DNA of 30,420 nt from Candidatus Coatesiibacteriota bacterium. GTDB lineage: Bacteria > JAFGND01. The stretch's first letter is position 1; each line of letters begins with the position of its first letter. The translations under genes and the position numbers were made by a program. Below are positions 24,734-30,420 of the stretch, in pieces. Location of the stretch: assembly GCA_016927185.1 (NCBI GenBank), contig JAFGND010000003.1, forward strand, positions 1 to 30,420, given 5' to 3'. The notes under the pieces are model-generated. The model did no database searches. It saw nothing but the letters and a program-made list of their open reading frames with translations, and was not told the origin of the DNA.

Positions 24734-26116
24734 TTGCGATTCTTTTTCAGTTTTTTCTTGCTGAGTTTCCTGGCATCAGGTTTGCTTTATGGATCTTTGC
24801 CACAAATTATTGATTGGCAAAGCTTTATACCAGATTCATTGAGAGTTGGAGATAATTTCAAACTGTTCAGGACAGATACTCTCAAATATGGAGAGAATAT
24901 ATATCATATAGGACAATTCCTTCATGATAAGGATAAGTGCAGGAATGTTGTCATTGTAAGGCAAGTCGGTAATCAATTCATTCAGTTTTTCAATACATTG
25001 ACAATGGAAAACGGGATGTATAAAAAAATGATTAATTTCCAGGCAGCGGATCTTGATGGAGACAAGTTACCTGAGCTAATCGGAGCCGTATATATTAATG
25101 AGGAAGGAACAGGTTCTTTCAATGCCCTTGTAATCTGGAAATATTTACAGGGAAGATTCAGGCAGGTTTTCAAGACTGAGGATTTCCTTCTGGAAGGAGC
25201 ACTTGTTGATTTCCAGGTTGATGATTTCAATGACGATGGCAAATCTGAAATCTATATCGGAATTCTGAATTCAAGAAGAGGCTTTCTCTCACCATATATA
25301 TTCTCATTTAATGATGACCTGGATGATTATCTTCAAATATGGCCTCAAAAAGAGCTTAGCTTGGGAGAGTTCGGTTCTGTTATTTTCAATGATTATGACA
25401 AGGATGGGACTAAAGAGCTGCTAGTATCCCAGCTAGTTTCGCTGGGAACAGGAGATCATTCACCTTCCAAAAAGCTTTTCTTCAAGGAATTACAGGTCTA
25501 CAGATGGAGAGATCAGGAGCTGTATCTGTTATCTGATTTGACTTGCATATCAAGGAATTATGAATTCATTTTCAACAAGCTCCTCTCAAGGGAGCAAAGA
25601 GTTTCGGCAGTTCCTTCTTCACTCAGCCATCTCTTTCTTAATACATCAGACGTAGAAGAGCTTTTTAAATTGCTTCCAAAAGATGCCGTAATTGCTGATG
25701 CTGTATGGTTTACCAAAGAAATGCCTCCTTCAGAAGTCTATTGCTTTAACGACTCACTTATTACAAGCAGATATCCATCTTATACTCCTTTTCTAAAGTT
25801 GAGTTCAGGAGAAATTGGAGTAGTGTTCTTCATGCATGATGTTTCTATAAAGGATACTCCATTAATAGATGATAAGGCTTATCTTAATTCAGAGGGGTAT
25901 TACTTATATGTAAGGGTTTTCAGAAGGAGAATGCAGTTCTGGGAAATGGTATGGGAGAGTCCTCAACTGGCAACAGGAAAAATGTTTACTGATATGTATT
26001 TCTATAGACTTAATATGAATGGAAACAAAATAGAAGTAACTTTCCGAAGCCTTGATGGAAGAACTAGAAATGTCTCTTCTGTTTATCCCCTTCCTCTGCT
26101 TAAGGAATTCAATTAA
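24734..26116 (+). CDS. Secreted FG-GAP/VCBS-like repeat protein, TTG start
   Basis: 460-aa exported protein. The signal peptide spans about residues 1-20 (FFFSFFLLSFLASGLLYG). Three acidic, calcium-loop-like repeats of FG-GAP type are visible: DLDGDKLPE (106-114), DDFNDDGKSE (163-172) and NDYDKDGTKE (219-228), each followed by a hydrophobic strand. Such repeats usually form beta-propeller blades. The C-terminal half has no recognised domain. The only possible start in the frame is TTG at 24734, because an in-frame stop lies at 24719 and no ATG intervenes. It is one base after the upstream TAG and lacks a Shine-Dalgarno, so translation probably depends on the preceding gene. Confidence 0.72.
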   Translation: MRFFFSFFLLSFLASGLLYGSLPQIIDWQSFIPDSLRVGDNFKLFRTDTLKYGENIYHIGQFLHDKDKCRNVVIVRQVGNQFIQFFNTLTMENGMYKKMINFQAADLDGDKLPELIGAVYINEEGTGSFNALVIWKYLQGRFRQVFKTEDFLLEGALVDFQVDDFNDDGKSEIYIGILNSRRGFLSPYIFSFNDDLDDYLQIWPQKELSLGEFGSVIFNDYDKDGTKELLVSQLVSLGTGDHSPSKKLFFKELQVYRWRDQELYLLSDLTCISRNYEFIFNKLLSREQRVSAVPSSLSHLFLNTSDVEELFKLLPKDAVIADAVWFTKEMPPSEVYCFNDSLITSRYPSYTPFLKLSSGEIGVVFFMHDVSIKDTPLIDDKAYLNSEGYYLYVRVFRRRMQFWEMVWESPQLATGKMFTDMYFYRLNMNGNKIEVTFRSLDGRTRNVSSVYPLPLLKEFN

Positions 26117-26196
26117 CAATATTGGATTTAATGCTTTACATAAATACTCTTAATATGAAAACTGACAATATTAACTAATTACTTAAGGAGTTTTAC

Positions 26197-28023
26197 ATGC
26201 TTCGAAATAATAATATTGTAATTTTTCTTGTTTTTGTTTTTCTTCTAATTTCATGCTCTGCAAAGAATGATAACCAGAAAAAGGATATTAAGAAAGATGA
26301 TTCTGTGAAAAAAGATGCTGAAACTGAATTGACAATGAAATACTACAAGGATGCAGAACTTGATTTTGATGATCCTATGCCAAGAGGCAAGGGAGAGCTT
26401 AAGAAAGAAGATATATCAAAGGTAGAGCAATGGATTTTCTTTTTCAAGGATTCTCAGCTGCATAAGATAGAAGTTCATAATGCATATGGCAAACTGGATG
26501 ATGCTCACGGATTCTCAACCTGGAAGTTCGAATATGATGAAAAAAAGAGAATAAAAAAATCTTCTTTTTATGATAAATATGACAGACCGGTAAAAAACAG
26601 GAGAGGAGTCTACTCTGTATCATACAAGTATCCCGATGAAAAGACAAGAATTGAAATGTACATGGATAAAAAAGGTGAATTGATGAGAGATATTGAGCTG
26701 AGCGTCGGAAGCAAATTCACCCTCGGAAATGATGGTAAACCTATTGAACAGTTTTATCTTGGCTACAAGGAGCAAGTTGTTCTCAATTTATATAAGATTG
26801 GGGGACAGAAATTCACAAGAGACAGTAGTGGAAAGATAATAAAAGTTGAGTTTCTTGATTTGGAAGGAAAACCGATTGCCAGATATATGGACAAGGCAGC
26901 CAGTTTTGAAATCAAGTATGATGAAAGAGGAAATGCTATAGAGAGGAGATACTTCGACGAGAAGGGAAAACTTGTTGAAAGCTTAGAGGGATTTGCAGTT
27001 GCCAGACAGGAATTTGACGAATTCAATAATCCCCAGAAACTGGTAGTCTATGATGCAAAGGAGCAGATAAAGTTCCAGACAAAGACAGAATCAAATAAAT
27101 ATGGCCAGCCAAGCTGGAAGGCATATTTCGACAAGAACGACAAACCAATTCCATACAAGGGAAAGATACACAAGGAAAAATACACTTATAACGATCATGG
27201 TCAGGAATTGACTATATCATTCTTTGATGTAACTGATAAACCTGCAACGGATCAGAATGGTGTTCATAAGGTCATGAACAAGTATGATGAGAAAGGTAAT
27301 CTTCTTGAAAGAAGTTACTTCAATCTAGAAGGAAATCTGAAGGCATTGAAGGATGGAATTGCAAGTACGGTATATACTTACGATGATGATGGAAATGTAA
27401 CTTCAAAGAAATATCTGAATGAAGAGAATAAGCTGATTGAGGATACGGAAGGCATTGCACTTTACAAGTATAAAAGAGACAAATTTGGAATGCCTGTTGA
27501 GGAATTCTACTTCAATAAGGATGAGAAACCTGTAAAGAACTCATTCTTCATTTATGGTGTGAGGAACAAATTTGATGAAGATGGTAATATAATAGAAGAA
27601 TACAATCTGGATGAGAAAGGTCAACTGATGGCTAATAAAAGCGGCTTCTATTCATACAAGAATGTATTCGACAAAGAAGGAAACCGAACCGAAAGAACTG
27701 GTTATGACAAGGATGGAAAGATAGCTGCCAATCCTGAAGGAATTGCAACCCTGAAGATAAAATATAATGAACAGGGCAAGCCTCTTGAAGTAGGGGCATA
27801 TGGAATTGATGGAAAGCTTGTAAACCCGAAAAGCAGACCTGCAGTTGAGAAATATATCTATGGGGTGACTGGAGTCAACTGGATTGAACAGTCTTTTTTT
27901 GATGCTGAAGGAAATCCCACTGAATTCAAGGGAGTTCATAAGATAAAGCTTGTTAAACAGGGAGACAAGGAAGGTTATGTTCCATATGACAAGAGTGGCA
28001 AGCCAGTAATGATGAAACAATGA
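26197..28023 (+). CDS. Lipoprotein built of tandem 32-residue YD-like repeats
   Basis: 608-aa predicted lipoprotein: signal with lipobox LISC (C20), then a charged linker. From about residue 113 to 587 the protein is a string of repeats with a near-exact 32-residue step. Unit starts can be read at 113, 145, 176, 208, 241, 273, 299, 331, 363, 395, 427, 459, 491, 523 and 555. The consensus is [YF]D-x-x-G-[NK]-x-x-E-x-x-[YF]-[FL]-[DN]-x-x-G-K-[PL], then often G-[IV] near position 25. This resembles YD/RHS or YwqK/MORN-variant beta-hairpin repeats, but the step is longer. A strong AAGGAG site precedes the ATG. It overlaps the NUDIX gene by ATGA. No enzyme motif is seen; a surface scaffold or binding protein is likely. 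Confidence 0.75.
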   Translation: MLRNNNIVIFLVFVFLLISCSAKNDNQKKDIKKDDSVKKDAETELTMKYYKDAELDFDDPMPRGKGELKKEDISKVEQWIFFFKDSQLHKIEVHNAYGKLDDAHGFSTWKFEYDEKKRIKKSSFYDKYDRPVKNRRGVYSVSYKYPDEKTRIEMYMDKKGELMRDIELSVGSKFTLGNDGKPIEQFYLGYKEQVVLNLYKIGGQKFTRDSSGKIIKVEFLDLEGKPIARYMDKAASFEIKYDERGNAIERRYFDEKGKLVESLEGFAVARQEFDEFNNPQKLVVYDAKEQIKFQTKTESNKYGQPSWKAYFDKNDKPIPYKGKIHKEKYTYNDHGQELTISFFDVTDKPATDQNGVHKVMNKYDEKGNLLERSYFNLEGNLKALKDGIASTVYTYDDDGNVTSKKYLNEENKLIEDTEGIALYKYKRDKFGMPVEEFYFNKDEKPVKNSFFIYGVRNKFDEDGNIIEEYNLDEKGQLMANKSGFYSYKNVFDKEGNRTERTGYDKDGKIAANPEGIATLKIKYNEQGKPLEVGAYGIDGKLVNPKSRPAVEKYIYGVTGVNWIEQSFFDAEGNPTEFKGVHKIKLVKQGDKEGYVPYDKSGKPVMMKQ

Positions 28024-28565
28024 GTAAACCTTGCAGATACAGTATTGAAATAGAAGCAAGCGGAAAATGGACAGAATATTGCCATGCAATATATTCACTC
28101 AAGGATGACAAGAGGAGAGACTGGGAGTATATAAGAAGAAAAGACGAAATCTCTACAGTAGCAATTTTCGCTTATTTTGATACAAAAGACAGGTTTCTTC
28201 TCATCAAGCAATACAGACCATCACTTGATAAATGGACTATTGAGTTCCCTGCCGGATTGGTTGGCAAGGAAGAGACTATTGAAGCAGGTGCATTGAGAGA
28301 GCTTTTTGAAGAAACCGGATATAGCGGGAAAATAGAGAAAATAACCCCCCAATTATGCAATACCCCAGGTTTAAGTGATGAAACTGTTCAACTGGTTTAC
28401 GTGAAAGTTTTTGAAGGAAAGAGAGAGAAGCAATGTCTTGAGGAAGAAGAGCTTATCGAGGTTATAGAGCTTGATAAGAAAGACGTTACATCTTTCATTG
28501 AATCTTCTATCAAGTCTGGATATATAATTGATGCGAAAGTCTGGGCTTTCCTGACGTCAATCTGA
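28020..28565 (+). CDS. NUDIX hydrolase (ADP-ribose pyrophosphatase-like)
   Basis: 181-aa cytoplasmic hydrolase of nucleoside diphosphate derivatives. The NUDIX box matches the consensus GX5EX7REUXEEXGU exactly: G79, E85, R93-E94, E97-E98, G100 and Y101. It is preceded by IEFPAG (74-79), typical of ADP-ribose/nucleotide-sugar pyrophosphatases. The upstream strand FLLIKQYRPSLDKWTIEF also fits that subfamily. The start overlaps the stop of the repeat lipoprotein gene by ATGA. The actual substrate cannot be told from sequence. Confidence 0.92.
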   Translation: MSKPCRYSIEIEASGKWTEYCHAIYSLKDDKRRDWEYIRRKDEISTVAIFAYFDTKDRFLLIKQYRPSLDKWTIEFPAGLVGKEETIEAGALRELFEETGYSGKIEKITPQLCNTPGLSDETVQLVYVKVFEGKREKQCLEEEELIEVIELDKKDVTSFIESSIKSGYIIDAKVWAFLTSI

Positions 28566-28576
28566 AAGGAGATACT

Positions 28577-28999
28577 ATGCAATACAAGAAATTCAATGAT
28601 GTTTATGTACTGAGACTTGAAAAAGGTGAGGAAGTACATACTGAGCTAAAAAAATTCGCAATGGAGAATAATTTCAAGGGTGGATATATCTTTGGAATAG
28701 GTGCTCTTATTGATATAAAAATAGGTTACTATAGCCTTGAAACCCAGGAATATGTAACAAGAGATTTCAAGAACGGAATGGAAGTCACTGGGCTTATGGG
28801 GAATCTGAGCGTGCTTAATAATGAACCGTTTTTTCATTTGCATGTGAATCTTGGAGATGAGAATTTCAGCTTGTATGGAGGACACCTTGTATCTGGCACG
28901 GTTTCAATAACGCTTGAACTTATATTCAGACCTTTTGATGATGAATTAACAAGGGCATTTTATGAAGTGGAGAAATTCAATCTTCTGAAACTGAGATGA
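28577..28999 (+). CDS. PPC/DUF296 domain protein
   Basis: 140-aa protein consisting of one PPC (plant and prokaryote conserved, DUF296) domain. Typical features are LEKGEEVHTELKKFAMEN near the N-terminus, GYIFGIGALIDIKIGYY (36-52), the metal-binding-type HLHVNL (87-92) and YGGHLVSGTV (100-109). PPC proteins form trimers; plants use them with AT-hooks to bind DNA, while the bacterial role is not settled. AAAGGAG precedes the ATG. The stop overlaps the next gene by ATGA. Confidence 0.9.
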   Translation: MQYKKFNDVYVLRLEKGEEVHTELKKFAMENNFKGGYIFGIGALIDIKIGYYSLETQEYVTRDFKNGMEVTGLMGNLSVLNNEPFFHLHVNLGDENFSLYGGHLVSGTVSITLELIFRPFDDELTRAFYEVEKFNLLKLR

Positions 29000-29610
29000 A
29001 ATACAAAATAGTCTTATTTCTTGTAATTCTAATTTCAGCTTTTTCCTGCTCTATGCGAAAGAAACCGGTTGATCAAGGCAAAAAGGAAATATCACAAACA
29101 AGAAAAGACGATATCATCCCTTCAAAAATCAATGCAGTGAAATCAGTGAAGTATTCAACAAAAAAGGGAAAAGATGAGAAAAGGGATTTTGAAATCCACA
29201 TATTGCAAAAAGATGCTTCTCTGGAAGGAATTGTCAGGGAAAAAGGAAATGAAATTTGCAGTTTCAAAATAAGTCAGGCAGAAACAAGCAAGCCAATTGC
29301 AATCAAGATTATCAGGAATGAAAAGCAGTATGATTTTTCAAGGATTGCAGAACATGACATGGTCATTTCAAAACTTCTTGATTTAATAAGCAAGGAATCA
29401 CTTCATGACTATATAGAAAAAAACAAGAAGGGAAGGGATATGGTTATGTCTCCTTCTGGTCCTCTTAACTGCATATTCATTAAAGCAGATTTTATTTCTG
29501 ATAAATCTAGAATCTACTTCAGTTCAAAGGCTCCACTATTGGGAATAGTAGCAATAAGTGATGATGATTACTTGCTGGAATGGGCTGGAAGTGAAACAGA
29601 AGAGAATTGA
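28996..29610 (+). CDS. Predicted lipoprotein of unknown function
   Basis: 204-aa protein not recognised as any family. The N-terminus is a short signal (KIVLFLVILISAFSC) with C18 as probable lipid site. A Lys-rich linker follows, then a predicted alpha/beta region with no catalytic motif. It is translationally coupled to the PPC gene (ATGA at 28996-28999) and precedes a membrane protein, in the same run as other envelope genes. Confidence 0.65.
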   Translation: MKYKIVLFLVILISAFSCSMRKKPVDQGKKEISQTRKDDIIPSKINAVKSVKYSTKKGKDEKRDFEIHILQKDASLEGIVREKGNEICSFKISQAETSKPIAIKIIRNEKQYDFSRIAEHDMVISKLLDLISKESLHDYIEKNKKGRDMVMSPSGPLNCIFIKADFISDKSRIYFSSKAPLLGIVAISDDDYLLEWAGSETEEN

Positions 29611-29630
29611 ATCTTTTGAAAGGAGTTCTT

Positions 29631-30125
29631 ATGCCAGAGGATTTTAAACAGGATAATTTCAGGCAGAGACAGGAAACCGATGATGATAAATTCAAAAGTG
29701 ATATTCCTGATCCTGAAGAAGTTTATAATCCTAAATATCACAAGAAAAATTCAGGTTATGATAATATTGGCATTTATCCAGATAATGAAGAAAGAAATAT
29801 GTCCATGTTAACGCATCTGGCAGGTTTTGCAATGTACATATTCCCTGCAGCAGGCAATATAATCGGTCCACTTCTTGTCTGGCTATCACAGAAAGACAAA
29901 TCTGAATTCATAAACCAGCATGGAAAGGCAGCCTTGAATTTCCAGATTTCATTCACTATATATTATACCATAACTGCCTTGTTAGCCTTGTTTTCTTTCG
30001 GAATTTTATTTTTTCTTCCTGGAATAGTATGGATATTTCATACAATATACATGATATTGATGGCTATAAAGGCAAAGAATGGTGAGGAAACAAGCTGTCC
30101 ATTTTCTTTTCCATTCCTGAAGTAA
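29631..30125 (+). CDS. DUF4870 (Tic20-like) small membrane protein
   Basis: 164-aa inner-membrane protein. The first 55 residues are hydrophilic and rich in Asp, Glu, Lys and Gln. The DUF4870 domain spans about 56-150, with three to four helices: the first starts at SMLTHLAGFAMYIFP (58-72), followed by IGPLLVWLSQKD (78-89), the family signature FINQHGKAALNFQIS (93-107) and two further helices. Function of the family is unknown. The frame is open to a TTG at 29607; the ATG at 29631 has an AAAGGAG site 5 nt upstream and is chosen. It is the last gene of the plus-strand run. Confidence 0.88.
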   Translation: MPEDFKQDNFRQRQETDDDKFKSDIPDPEEVYNPKYHKKNSGYDNIGIYPDNEERNMSMLTHLAGFAMYIFPAAGNIIGPLLVWLSQKDKSEFINQHGKAALNFQISFTIYYTITALLALFSFGILFFLPGIVWIFHTIYMILMAIKAKNGEETSCPFSFPFLK

Positions 30126-30152
30126 GTTAAAGACTGCGTTTTACACTTACTT
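30120..30152 (+). terminator. Stem-loop over the DUF4870 stop codon
   Basis: AAGTAAGT (30120-30127) pairs with ACTTACTT (30145-30152), and the stem can extend through TAAA/TTTA with a bulge. The arms enclose the stop codon. No clear U-run follows, so it may be a weak terminator or an mRNA-end stabiliser. Confidence 0.4.
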
Positions 30153-30347
30153 CTAGCTGTAAATTCAAGCTGGTAATTCCAGTTTTCACTTTATTTTCTT
30201 GCCTGAGTTTCTTTATCAAATCTTTCCCTTGAAAATTAGAAATTCGATTTTATAAGTTAAAATTCTCTATTTCTTTCTCCTTCAATGTACATTAACAGAT
30301 GATTACAAGAGCTATTCCCTAAGTGAAGATGAGGGATAGAGATCGAA
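30126..30347. other. Intergenic region without a recognised gene
   Basis: AT-rich sequence after the DUF4870 gene. Apart from the stem-loop at its left edge and a short palindrome-like CTGGTAATTCCAG, nothing coding or regulatory was recognised. Confidence 0.5.
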
Positions 30348-30420
30348 GCCCTCACCATAAGCTCCTCCTGAATAGAAACCTCACCCTATTTATCCCCTCT
30401 TTGTATGAACCTCACCCCTA
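30348..30420. repeat. Decayed and edge-truncated copies of the C-rich repeat
   Basis: GCCCTCACC (30348-30356), AACCTCACCC (30377-30386) followed by TCCCCTCT (30393-30400), and AACCTCACCCC (30408-30418) repeat the left arm and inner arm of the palindromic element at 38-97 in the same order. The last copy is cut by the window edge. Confidence 0.65.

Noticed and set aside
27652-28098. 148-codon minus-strand frame across the repeat lipoprotein and NUDIX junction
   Set aside because: Both plus-strand genes are well supported there and overlap by ATGA; the minus frame has no domain.
1-30420. CRISPR array, tRNA, rRNA, transposase or integrase
   Set aside because: No regular spaced direct repeats, cloverleaf with conserved T-arm, rRNA signature or recombinase motif was recognised when reading both strands by eye.

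Overview
The window comes from an AT-rich, dense, Gram-negative bacterial chromosome. Outer-membrane logic dominates: a TonB-dependent receptor with ExbB/ExbD/TonB, a PorV/PorQ-like barrel protein, a secreted protein with a FlgD/T9SS-type C-terminal domain, many lipoprotein signals and a LysM murein peptidase. That mix is typical of the FCB superphylum and its candidate phyla (Cloacimonadota, Marinimicrobia, KSB1 or Delongbacteria-like). This placement is inference from gene content; no rRNA or ribosomal protein gene is present to fix it.

Layout. (1) 1-1600: a palindromic C-rich repeat, then a minus-strand LysM + MepA-type murein endopeptidase. (2) 1596-5367: a GspE/PilB assembly ATPase, a cyclic-nucleotide-binding/HD-GYP protein whose HD motif reads YD, and an EamA permease. 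(3) 5428-11183: a tightly overlapping TetR - HlyD - ABC - ABC - ABC-2 permease - ABC-2 permease cassette, matching the E. coli CecR/YbhGFSR layout but with the double ATPase split in two. It ends at a bidirectional hairpin terminator. (4) 19745 down to 11234, minus strand: a seven-gene envelope operon in the order TonB-dependent receptor, ExbB, ExbD, ExbD, TonB, large secreted protein, PorV/PorQ-like protein. (5) 19976-30125, plus strand: a LolB/DUF4292-like lipoprotein, guanylate kinase, DnaB helicase, an exported MEMO1-AMMECR1 fusion, two tandem DUF1858 redox-disulfide proteins, a secreted FG-GAP-like protein, a lipoprotein built of 32-residue repeats, a NUDIX hydrolase, a PPC/DUF296 protein, a small lipoprotein and a DUF4870 membrane protein. 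The window ends in decayed copies of the repeat seen at its start.

How the genes fit together. The minus-strand operon looks like a self-contained energised outer-membrane unit: a proton-driven ExbB-ExbD-TonB motor, its receptor, a secreted client-like protein and an outer-membrane partner. The ABC cassette is probably a drug or xenobiotic exporter under its own TetR repressor. The region after dnaB is a run of exported proteins of unknown role around a MEMO1/AMMECR1 fusion and paired CxxC proteins, and is the least described part.

Regulation. Strong Shine-Dalgarno sites and ATGA/TAATG overlaps are common. Four genes instead have TTGACA at a near-constant 35-38 nt before the ATG, three of them without a clear Shine-Dalgarno site, which suggests leaderless transcripts. 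No tRNA, rRNA, CRISPR array or insertion sequence was recognised.
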